Source of the DNA: Fistularia commersonii
Taxonomy: Eukaryota > Chordata > Actinopteri > Syngnathiformes > Fistulariidae
Direction: 5' to 3'
DNA: 64,000 nucleotides
Assembly (NCBI GenBank): GCA_037954325.1
Contig: JBBMNZ010000030.1
Coordinates: forward strand, 11,501,001 to 11,565,000
Shown: positions 36,101 to 48,400 of the stretch, in pieces
How the letters are laid out: the number at the start of each line of letters is the position of its first letter
Position numbering within the stretch: position 1 is the stretch's first letter
Position numbers and translations under genes: made by a program
The notes under the pieces: generated by a model
The model's database searches: none
Told to the model about the DNA's origin: nothing
What the model saw: the letters and a program-made list of their open reading frames with translations, nothing else

Positions 36101-39100
36101 AGTGGTACGAATGATATATATTTTAAAAGTATCGACATATATTTGAATCTCTAACCTCCTTTGGCTGCTAATTCTGTCGACAATGGAAAACTTTTTTTTT
36201 CAATATCTGTTTTCATAATGGAATACATTTCTCAGCTTGTTTTCCCCGACTCGCTTTTATTGCCTGGAAAAGTCAATAGTGAAGTAAACACTGTCAGAAA
36301 TGTTACAGCAGACAACAACAAATGTGCTCCATTTAAAAAAAAGAAAATGAATAAATAAAATGATAGCGCATAAAATAGTGCAAAAAAATATTGCTGTATT
36401 GACCCTCCGGACTTATTCCGAAAATGTATCGTACCGCAGCGCATTGTTACCGCCGTATTGACCACCGTAATCTAATCACTCCATCTTTTTGTCTACAATT
36501 TAATTAAATTTGATTGAATTCCCTCAAGGTTTTCATGAGATACCACTGGAACAAATAAGGCAAGTTTTGGCAATCAGTTCATCTGTTCATTCGTACAAAA
36601 AATTCGAATCGATTCCCCTGAGCGGTTCCTGACACGCTGGGATCTCAAGGTCAAAGGCATGATGGGTCCTCAAATTTGACCGTCAGAATTGAAGACTTGT
36701 TTTCGTGTGGACGTTGAAAGTGATTTCAAGAATATTTTGTCAGAAGGTGTCCAAAGTCTTTGCTGGTTGCAGTACAGTGTGAAAATATGACGCCACATAA
36801 CACGAGCCAGTGGAGGCATACCAGTCCGACGACGTACCCCAACATTGTTCAAAGGAAAAACAGTCTTCGCTTTGCTTTTCATCGCCTTGACTTCTTAACT
36901 TCACATTCAGCCGTTTCCACCAAAGGCGGCGGCGCTGCCATGCTAGGTGCCAACCAGACTAGCAGGAGCAACTTTGGTTGCTTTTGTGTCTTGCCCAAGT
37001 ACACTTTGGCATGCAGAGAGGAGGACTGGGGAATTGAACCGCCAACCTTCAGGTCGTCATGGGCGCCTGATCTGCTGATCCAGACACAGCCAGTTTGGGT
37101 GAAAGAAGCGTAACAAGCACAAACTTTTTTTTTTTGCTTTAATGAGCTTGGATCTTCTTGCACGGGCCCAGAAGTACGGAAAGACGTATCCCCTTTAAAT
37201 TTACATGCTAAGAAATGCCAACGGCAGGTAAATAAAAAGAACAAAGAAATAAAATCTCGGTGTAAAAGACGCTGGAACGGAGCTCAGGTGCACCCTGAGA
37301 GACCCCCGCCCTTCTTGAGGTGCACGAGTCTTTTGAAGTCGATCGCGACGGGATACTCATACAAATCAGCCGGGTTTCATTGGCCGACACGCAGCGCGAT
37401 GGTTCCAGCGCCTCCGTCCTCTGATCAGCTGCGTGCACGCTGCTTAAAATAATAAGGAGTGGAGCTGCGGCGGAGAACCGGGCCTATTGTCGGCAGCGAG
37501 ACACCCAAGGGACCGTCTCTGGCTGACAGCACAACAGTCGCATCCTCTGCCCCAGTTTACATTAAACAGCCCTTTACATTCGCAGAGTGGAGCCACGGCT
37601 GCAAACCTTTAAAGCAGCGCTACAATTGGAGAAAATATATAAATATTTATGGGGGATTTTGTAAACAGTGGCCTACTTAAAGAGAAGAAAACACACTTGA
37701 AGCTTATGAAAGCTTGCCTCAGCACTTACTGAGCTGCCATTATCATATTTTGAAAAAGTGCACCGCAGCTCCACAGGAACTTGGAGACGAGTGCATTCAT
37801 ACAGCGAGCGTGACACACTCAGCGCACAGGGGGAGCTGGTCCTGGGATGAAGAGCCCTACCTAAGTGATCCATGGCAAGCTCGTGCATTCACGGGGTGTC
37901 GAATGTATCCCTCAATGTTAAACCAAAGGACGTTGCAATATTTGTCATCCGATGCCGCAAGTGCCGTGACATCGATTTTGCCAAAGCCGCCCCGCTTCCC
38001 GAGTGAGAAATAAAATTTGGTGAGGAGTAAATGTCATTTCTGTGGGTAAATGCTTAAGAATTAATTTGAGGTTTTCTACCGTCCTGGCAGCTTTACGAGG
38101 CGGTTATTTTTGTTGTTGTTGCTGAACTATTCAATATTTACTGCAGATGTACTTCTCCTTTCAGGCTTCCGCCTTCAGGGGTCTCCACAGCCACTCCTCC
38201 ACCTCTAGATGTTATTCCACCTACTCCCTGGTCTCACTGCACTCCACAATGTCATCTGCAAAACTCATCATCCGTGGAGATTCCTGTGTGACCTCATCTG
38301 TCAGCCTGTCAACATCAACAACGCAAACATGGAGGGTCTCAGAGGTGATCCCTGATGCACTCCCACATCCACCTTGAACTCCTGTGTCACACCTATGTTA
38401 CGCCTCATCGCTGTCTTTCAGCTGTCATACATGTCCTGCACCACTCTATCATACTTTGATGTACTCGTACGTCCGTCGTTCCCCTGGCGGCGCCCCGTCG
38501 TATGCTTTCTATAACTGCTGAGAAAAGGTGAGCTCGCTGACTCTATGTCGATCTCACTTGGTTTATCAGTGTGATTTGACAACAGGATCCTATTTAGCCA
38601 TTTTCTGGCTCTGGTCCAGTGGACAGGCAACACCCTGAGTCTTCACACCATGTGCTAGAAGATGGGCGACACAAGACAACTTCAGCGTCAAAGCAAAAGC
38701 TTTTTAAATAAGAATGTCCCCAGCCCCAACGACTGGGTGAATAATTGACCAAACAGCATTTGCTCCGATGGATGAGCAGAGATAGAAGCACATGGCTTAG
38801 CTTAGAGCTTACAGTTTATATATTCTTAGCTTATACCTATAGATATAAGCGCCTTACATACAGAACAGTGCCTTGAACCCTTTTTCCACTTTTCACTTTT
38901 TGAATTCTTTACTTTTTTCTTTCTACACATTTATCTATTTACTCTTCTAGATGTTATTTTATTTATTTTTTTATCTCATATCTCTAACCCAGAGATGCTG
39001 CTATTGTTGTATTGTCGTGTTGTGTCCTGCCTTTTAAGGTTGGTTCGTGTCTGTTTTCGATGACACTGAACCCGAGAGCTGGTAGCTCTAAATTTTGCTG

Positions 39101-42100
39101 CACTCTGTGTAACCACAATAAAAGTCTTGAATCCTTGAAGAACCTTACAAGTACATTTGTGGAGTTTTCTGTTCTTGAGTACCAAAACTATTGCATCCTT
39201 TTGAATTGTATTCCCTTCCACTGCATATTGCCCATCCTATGGGTTCCTGGCCTTCCTCTCTTCTGTCATAGTACACCTAAATATGCAGATGGTGTGACTC
39301 TGCGATGACTTGTATGAATCCCTCTCGAGCTTGGGGTGGTGACAGCTTCACCTGCACTCCACTCACACTCGCAGTTTGATTGGCATCAGTCAGAGTTCCT
39401 GTGATGACAGCTGTCTCCAGGGCAACCGGAGGAGAAAGTAGGAAGGACTTGACCTGCGGCGGGTCCCAGTTTGAAGATCGGATTGACTAACAAAGCGGAA
39501 ACAGAGCCGAGGTCGTGGATGTCAAAGCGTCACCGCTCGGTTATTGGATGGATGAATAAAACAGCAGGAGAATAGAATAAGGCAATAGAATAAATTACAA
39601 AGCAGAACGTTAGCATAGCATTAATTAGCTTCCAATTTAAACTCCCTTTTAATGAGAAAATGAAGTGCTAATTTATGGAAGAATCCTTCTGTTATCTTTC
39701 CCTTTTGTATCCATCAACTCAATGACAGCGTCTGGACGTTCCCTTATCGTTCATTCATTCACTCGCTATCTACACCGCTTACCCTGCACTCAGGGTCACG
39801 GGGGGTTCATTCACACATCATACAGAGATATACAGCCATTCAACCTCTGCTTCACACCTCATACAGAGGGAGAATGCAGCTGTGTTGGTGTTTGTTGGTT
39901 GGGTATGAATTCATTGTTTTTCAGGAATTTCAATCCAAGCTGTAGGCGCTTTGGATTTGTTGTCATCTTTCTCCAGAAGACAAAGATATGGTGTTCTTGA
40001 CGTCCGAAGCAAAGACACAGCGGTTCGGCGTTTCTTTCATTTTGGAATGTGTAATAACCGCTGTCGCAGCAACTCGCAGACTTTGAAAGAAACATGATTC
40101 CCGGGACTTTCACGGTTTTGAAACAGCTCTCGTTCTGAGGCGTTTCCCCATCGTGTCCCATCGAGAACGGAGATGTTCTTCATCACATTTGAAGGCAAAG
40201 AAGAGGAGTATGATAAATATTGATTCTGTGTCTTGTAAATAATGTCAACAAGACATTTCTATTATTGTGTGGGAGAAAACAACCTTTCTGTTCCAACACC
40301 AAAACGCGACATGTATGAACTGTCCAGCAGCGATACTGCATCCATAAACAAATACGGTTCAGAGAACCACTCATTCGTCCATCCTACAATCAGGGGAGCG
40401 GGGGGGCTGCAGCCTATCCGGGCTGTGTGATTGGGCGAGAGGCGTGTCGCTCTGGACCAATCAAAGCAACACATACAGACACACATAACCATTGACTCAC
40501 TCCTGAGCCTGACCCGGCGGGACACATGATCAAAATTCATTCATTCATTCATTCATGCATTCATTCATTCATTCATTCATCCATTCTCTCAGTTGCAGCA
40601 GAATCCAATCATCTGCTCGGGTTCAGAATGTCTCCTGTCAGGGAGGGTGTTGGAGCCCTCAGTGAGATGCGCAGATGTCTCAGCTCGTCCACAGAGACGG
40701 AGTGTGTCAGACCGCACTCATGCAGCATCCTGTCAGTGTGAGCGCGTGTGTGTGTGTGACATTAATCAGTGCATCCACTCTGACCCACATAGAGTGACCT
40801 ATATGTCCACTGTGACAGCAGTGTGAGCACCACGGACCTTCTGCTACATCAACTCATGTTGTTGGGTCCGGGAAGATGAGTCTGAATCAGCGGACGAGGA
40901 CAAGGAGGAATCCAGCTTGGACGCCTCCCAGAGACGGCATTGGAGACGCCCGCCAGCTTGTTGAAGAGGCGCGTCAACCGAGGGTTTCCTGCGTTTTACA
41001 AGTTTCCGTCAGAGAAATAATCCGATCAGAATAATCACGCTCATTTACCCCTTAACTTAAATCATTGAGGTATGATGGAATTAGAACAATGAGGCTCGAC
41101 ACAAACAGAACATCTGGCATGATTGAGGAAAAATTCACGGAGATCTGTGAGTCGGGCTACTGGTCATTGTTGCTAATCTTAATCGCATCTTTGCGTTATT
41201 GCTGCATGGGCTTCATTTCCTAATTAACTTCACTGTCTAATGGGAAAAAAATTGAATTTCACAGTAAGAAATTCGAGGGGAATAAAAATGAAACGTTTAA
41301 AAATAACACATTGAAAGGTCAGCGACTGTTAATATAAATATTCATTCATTCATCGTCTTCATCCCTCAGCCTGCCGTCATCTATTCCAGGTTTCACGAAC
41401 CATCAGCGACCATGTAGAGAGACAAACAACCATTCACCCTGTCCTTCAAACATCTGAACAACCAGGGTCTCCAGTGAAGCTCCTGTGTGTGTTTGGAGTG
41501 TGGGAGGAACCTGGAGGAACCCCACGCAGACACGGGGAGAACATGGAGACTCCACACAGGAAGGAACCCTGTGGGATCCAACCAGGGACCTTATGGGAAA
41601 TGCTAACTTCTGCACCAGTGTGCCGCAAAAACTACATATTATATTTGATTTGGATCCTATTTTGTCAGGTGGAAACACAGAGATTCTCCAGAGGTTATCT
41701 TTTCAGAATGCGGAATCCACCGGCTCCATCATGTGTCTCCCATTTAAGTAACGGAGGATTGTTTCTCCGCGGGGTAATGTTGTGCAAACGGTTGCCGTCA
41801 TTGATCTGATGCCTCCAGGATGGTTGTGAGAAACCAGGCAGGCAGTAATCCTTTCTCACACCGGGCAAAAAGTAGGGGGATGGGATGCAATGATGGTGGA
41901 GAACGCAGGGCAACCCCCAATCTGTTAGTGTGTCAGTGAGCAGTGTTTGAACCGGCGATGAGGTTGTGGTCCACACTGAGGATGAAGAGCTACCGGATGT
42001 TATTTGGGAAGACAGCGTCCTGGCGGGCCCATCCCCGCCCGACCTGCCCGAGGCAATCGATAAGCAAAAACCCTCCCCCTGCGGGCTAGAGCATACTTCT

Positions 42101-45100
42101 GGATACATCCAGACGCACCATCGGGCAGGAGGCTACCAACAGATATGGCCATTTAAATGCCCGGTAAAAAGGAGCAGCGGGGAGCCTGAGCACTACCACA
42201 AAGAAGAAAGACCTTTATTGTCACATTCAGTTCTCTGCAGAGCACAACATCAGCCAAATTTGACCACTGCATTGAACCCATCTTGGATGAACCATGAGCA
42301 GAAGGCAGCTAAGGAGCAGACAAGGGGAGAAGTTTGGAGTTCGGTGTCTTGCTCAACAACACTTCTACAGGCTAGGTGGAACCGGGAATCCAACCGGGAA
42401 TGTTCGGTTCCAGGGACAACTGGTCTAACCTCCTGCACCCCGACGGCCAAAAAGAATTCATACTTTATTAATCCCTCGCGGGAAATTCTTTCTCTGCAAT
42501 TTTACCCATCATGGAAGAACCATGAGCAGTTGGCTGCCATCTAGTGGTGCCAGGGGAGCACTTGGGGTTCAGTGTATTGCTCAACATGACTTGGACACAC
42601 TCAGAGGAGTCAGGAATCCAACCAGGAACGTTCAGTTCCAAGTCCAAGGACGACCGCTCTAACCCCTGCGCGGTCTTGCAATGAAGTACCAACCAGCCCC
42701 AACCCTACTTAGCTTTCCAGATCAGACAAGATTAGGCATGATAAGGGCGATATGTCCATAAACACAGCTCCAGGTGAGGGAGGCAGTGAGAATAGACCCA
42801 GAGGCGCCTGGGAGAACAACATCTTCAGTACCCTCTGGCCAGTGAGGCTTTTGGGTCCTGGCTTATACTCCTGTTCTGAAAACTGCTAAAAAAAGCAAGT
42901 GGATTTAGAGTCTCAAACAACGAGCTAAGAAAGAGCTACAAATTCTTGCCTGTGCTCAAAGCAGCAGCTCATGTGAGCAGTGTCTTCTGACTCCAACAAG
43001 TAGTTTGCTGTTAACTACGTGCAGTTTGGTATCCAACATTTTTCCTTTGGCCCCGTCCACTGGCAGCCCCGTTATTTCAATATTTAGGATGCCATTTCCC
43101 AGTGGGCGTGCTTGGGAGTCAATCCCGGAACCTCTGGTAAACATCAACATCTCCAAGGCTTTCCACTTTTATCCCTAGGTTTTTACTTTTGCTTCCAGAT
43201 GCACTCCCAGCCGTCAAGTCAGACAGGAGTGGCACAGATTCTGCACTTCTAGTTAAAAGGAGTCGCGTCGCAGCCTTTTTTGGATTTGTTTTAAAGGTTT
43301 CTGTGAATGTTTCCTCTTACAAGGCAGGACACTGGTAAAGGCAGGAAAGCTTCTGACTGCTTTTCCATATTGTTTGGCTGACAAGCATCAGCGTTTCACA
43401 TCCATAGATATCTATCCCAGTATTCTGAAGACATTGTAGACTTTAACTAGTCTTTATTCTTGGGATAAAAGCCTGTCGGGCCTAGCGGGTGTGTTTTGTA
43501 GCTGACTCCCCTCCTCTGGACATGGAGAATCTGCAACTTTCTTCTCATGTCCAAAAATAGCTCCAAATGGTACGTATCATGACTGGAACTGCAATCCGGA
43601 TGTGTTTGATAACACTTTTGGACAAGAAGATTTGATTCAGGGTGCGTATATGCAGACAGCTGCACAGGAGGTTTTGGTGCTTCACATTGGATCTTTGTGA
43701 CTGGTGAGCGTGTCCTGGCGTGGCATCAGCTCACACACCTCAGTGGCACTGGAAGACGGAGCTTGTGGAATTCTTGGGTTTTCAAGGAAGGTCTCCAATG
43801 TGAGATGTGACCGTCAAAATAAAGCTCCGGTCACTGAAAATTAGCTGGCAGCTAAAATCCTTTCCTTTTCAGCGATAAGGCGGACTGAAGGGGGGACCAC
43901 CCTCTCGCCTTTGTCCTCTCCTGAATGGACAGCCACCTTTTTCGGAAAGCGCTGCCCGCCCATCTGCTCGTTGCCAGGCTCTCTGGAGTCCCGGCGAGCA
44001 GCAGATGTAGCGGCAAATAAACACCATCTATCCGCAGCCCATGTTGTGCCGCACTGCTTAACATGGCAGCGCTACAATACTGAGCGGGTGGGCGTTTGGG
44101 AAGAATGATAATTGTGTGTTATGCTAACGGTCCCCGCCGGATGGGGTTAGCATGGAAGAAACAGGGGGGGGCTCCGTGGTTTTCTCATCTTTGCTATTTC
44201 ATCTTCGCTCACATGTCAGCAAATAACATTTGAACAAAGGAGCATCTGAAACAAATCAATATTAATTGCAAATATTGAGAATATTATTGATAATGGTATC
44301 GTTAATAATCCTAAAACGATGATTTTTGATTATGCACTGTGTGTTTGTCCTAGTTAGAAAGCCAATAAATTAACTTGGGAAAAGAAAATCAACTTATTTC
44401 ACCTAAAATCAAGATTTGGCAACAAACAAATATGAAAAAACATAATTTCAACGGTTTACTCAAAGTTCTCTGGGCAAAACTACCTGCAGACATCACAAAC
44501 CAATTGTACTAATAATTAGGGCTGTCAAAACGAATGCAAATCAATTGATTTGCAAAATTAACATGATTTAAGTTTTGAACGCCATGAACACAGTGACTCA
44601 AAATCCCCCAACTTTTGACTGCTGACGAGCTCTGCCTGGAGCCCCAACCCTCTCTGGGGTCACAATGACCTCCACCAAGATGGCCGAATTTGAAGAACAC
44701 CTCGGCTTCTGGGTGGAAAGTTTGGGTCCGAACAACCCCAAGATGTGACGATGGGGCAGCAGGAAGCGGTTGTCATACTTTGCAGGAGGGAGTTTCCCTT
44801 CCAACGAAGCACTTCCTACCTAAAGTATCACTTCAGCGCCAAGCATACGTTAGCTAGCTCCGCAGCCTCCGTGGACAAACACTCGGTCCGTCTCAGCAGC
44901 CGGATAAAAGTGGACCACGTTCACGTGGAGGTCGGATTTGTTCAATCAAGGAAAGAGGTGGTTGGTAAATATGCTGGGATTGGTAGGTTTTTCTTATCTA
45001 TTTCGCAATATGGACACCATATCTGCTCTTGGTTGAATGAAAACACATTTTTAAGGGATGTATGTGTACAGTTACACATATATATATTTACATAAATACA

Positions 45101-45379
45101 TGTTTTTTTCTTCTACTTTCTTCTGCTTTTGCCCCCGCAAAATTAAAACACAATCAACAATGAACGGGAATTCAATGAATCGTGATAATCTAAATTAATC
45201 CACAGCAGCCCCCTGATTAATCCCATTTTAATCCTTTGACCGTCCTCCTGCTAATATATCATTCTTGAAAAATTGTCGATGAAAACTTTACGTCGACCGT
45301 TGGCTAAAAACTACTTTAAAATGACAATGAAGAACATTATTAGCATAGAAAATGCAGCTCACATGGGTTTGCGTGAGCG

Positions 45380-45447
<68 letters not shown>

Positions 45448-48400
45448 CACGCACACACACACACAAAAACAATCATCCCTTTGTGCTTTCCGAGGAGGGC
45501 AGCAGAATTTTCCCCACATGACAGTGCTGGTCCAGATGTTCTCCTGACATCTGACCAACAGGCTGCAGCGGTGGTGAACCTTCACCACTTCATCGCATTT
45601 GCTGCTGGACTTAGCAAACATCTACAGGTGTGCTGCTTGAAGGAATCCAATAGGTGGGACTTGAGGGTTAAAGGTGCATTGAGATAAGATAAACTTTACT
45701 GATCCCATAGGGGGAAATTCTTTAGTCACAGCAATGTAACAGTTATAAGTCTCAATAAATATGAATATAAATATAAAGAGACAGACAATTAGAAAAAGCA
45801 AAAGACATCCACAAATAAATAGACAACAGAGAGAACAACGGCAACAACATCAAGGATAAGAATGAACACAATGATGAAAAAAAAAAAGACGGCAAGGGTG
45901 AAAATTGTCTATGTTGTCATTTTGTTTTGGTTGTCTGAGTGACAACAGCAATGATGAGAACGAAATAAACAAAAATAGGCAGCACGTGAGTGGGCTGAGA
46001 CCAACAAGGATAAATATGAGAGAACAGAGCATGACACGTGAATGGGTGAGGTAGTTATCGTCGTCATATATTTAAAGATTGTAAATTTTAATTAAATTTG
46101 AAGAAAATTGTAAAGGGGGAAAAGCTAACAGGCTAAAAGTGTGAGTGTCACTACTTCACCGGGGACCAAAACACACAGCTTTCAGGCCATGCTGTCAAGC
46201 ACAATAACGCAGATGTACATTGACACGTTGAACACGGTGTTTCCCCACAAACTCCAGAAGTGGCGTGCCGTGAGCTGAACCTGAGCTGAGATGACTTGAT
46301 CGCAGTGCACTGATAGCCTGTGATACGCAGAACATCGTACAACAGCGAGGGATTTGGATTTGCTGAGTTGAAAAAAGGGGCAGAAACATATCGGGAACCA
46401 AGACAGTGGACTTGATGGACTTGATCTTTCAGGAGCGTCCGATGTTTCGGACACAGCCGCAGCAGATAACTGGGTTTCTTTAATGCGCAAAATCCGAAAA
46501 CACGGCGCAAACCTGACTGGTGGACAGGCAGGATCTGGGATGGGAGGCCCAGATGTGGATCTGCAGGCGGTTCAAAAACAAAGGAAGCCAAAAGACACCG
46601 GTATCAAGAGGACTTCTGGGTTCAGACGCCGTCTAACTTTTCCTTCTTCATGCTTTCACCGAGCTGGAGTCCGCTCCAGCTGGCCGCGCATCGGACGACG
46701 CCACCCATCACTGATGGCACATCAAACATGGATCATACCCAGACTATTCAAGCCATTGTGGAGATCAGTCCATATCTGCTGGCTGGCCATCTGGCAGATA
46801 TAACACCGTATAGTACCAATAAACAACTTTAACGGCTGACGACTTCTTTTCTCGCCCCAAACCCATCATCGGAACTCCACATAATTCACATTTACCAAGC
46901 AGCAACAACCAAAGTCAAGAGTTCACTCGAGGGAACGGGCGTCTCCTTGCGATGAGAGGAGATCTGTGGCGTCTGTTAGCCGAGATGAAGAGCCTGGAAA
47001 CAAACGTCCTGTTTCAGGTTGGAGGCAGGAAGGCGGGGAGGTGTGGTCGAGACGGGGAGAAGACGAGACATCAAAACAAAAGCTTGGCAGAAAGAAAAAG
47101 GCCGACTATCTGGCTCACGGTGTTTCCTTGGTGGCAGATCCAAGGCGCTCCCATTATGTTGTTCAAAAAAAAACTTTTTTTCTTCACTAGAATGCCAAAA
47201 TCAGCGAATTCCACCTCAAATCGGCCTGTATAATCCTGGAATTAACTATTCTCACTGTGTCCATTTCTGGCCAAAAAACACCAGCGCCTGGCGGCGACCG
47301 CCGCACTGGAAAATCGGCATTGCGTTCGAAGCGATTGTCCCGAGACTCGGAAAGGGGAACCTTTCGAACCTTTTGAAAACCGCACTAATCCCCAAACGCG
47401 GTGGAGGTTTGCCGGGCGGAGACAGCAGAGCCCATCCAACACCACCCTCGACACTCTCGAGAACAACGAAAGGGAACTCACACTCTTTGGACATCCCCAC
47501 GGTGAAGCACTTCTGTAGGCGGCAGTACTGGCAGCGGTTCCTGGTCACCTTGTTGATAATGCAGTTCTTGTCCCGGTGACACGTGTACACCATGTTCTTC
47601 TGGATGCTCCGGCGGAAGAAGCCCTGGGGAGAGGGAGAGACACAAGCGGGACGTTGAGATGTGTTGAACAGAACATCTCCACATTGACCTTACTTCCCTC
47701 CTGATCTTCTGAAGCCGTCTTTTGTCTCCTAATGCCGAGACGGTAGGTGTAACTACCCGTTAGATGTTTCGTCTCCTCGCCGTCATTAAGGTGGAGAGAA
47801 AAGTGGTGGATGGTCCCCTCCGGGAGCCGAGTGAAGCTTCAGATGCTGAGAGGGCACCGCTGGGAAACCGGCATAGGAGAACTTTGGGGTATTAAACAGC
47901 GAGGCTGCCGGTTGAACAGCTTTGGTTGATTTGCAGGCGTAGAACAACGCTTGAATCCGACAAGGTGACATTGAGTTTCTGCCGGAGACCAAAGACATTT
48001 TTTTTCCCCCTTTCAAAAGCAGGCTTTCATTTTGATTCACCGCTACAACGCTGGAGTTCCTGGATGTTAAGTGGCTCCTTCACTGCAAACAGCAGGTACC
48101 CGCCGGTACGAGCTCCACGCCGCTCCCGGACCACTATCACGGCTATGGACGCTCGCAGATAAGGAAATCGGTGGGGATCGCAAGGCTGGTCACAACACAG
48201 AGGTTTTATAACGTTTTAACTGAATGTGACACAGGAGATAAAACGACATACAATAAAGAACGTCGTCTTTGTATAACTGCCCGTTTTCCATGCGCGCCAT
48301 CGTTCCACTCCGCTAGCCGTACGCCTACGTAGCTCAGCAGAATGATTACTTGACTAATAAAAGTCACCTGAAATCTGTTCCATCTGAATCTGATATCTGT

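Larger units (their letters stand above)
34787..47481 (-). other. rarb: rarb intron (12.7 kb)
   Basis: Phase 1 intron, rich in repeats: LINE-A fragment (35180-35660), SINE-2-like pieces (36940-37110, 42205-42680), LINE-B deletion product (38161-38460), LINE 3' tails (38880-39150, 45683-45735), SINE-1 pieces (39745-39850, 40385-40500, 41340-41620), a hAT-like element (44517-45250) and an 85-bp CA run (45381-45465). Stretches 35661-36930, 42690-44510 and 45740-47480 hold nothing I can identify with confidence. Confidence 0.85.

Noticed and set aside
45273..45687. Frames containing long Thr-His or Cys-Val runs
   Set aside because: Translations of the (AC)n microsatellite.
46555..46620. Possible homeodomain recognition-helix motif (MWICRRFKNK)
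   Set aside because: Only a few residues match, the flanking translation is not homeodomain-like and contains a stop further on.
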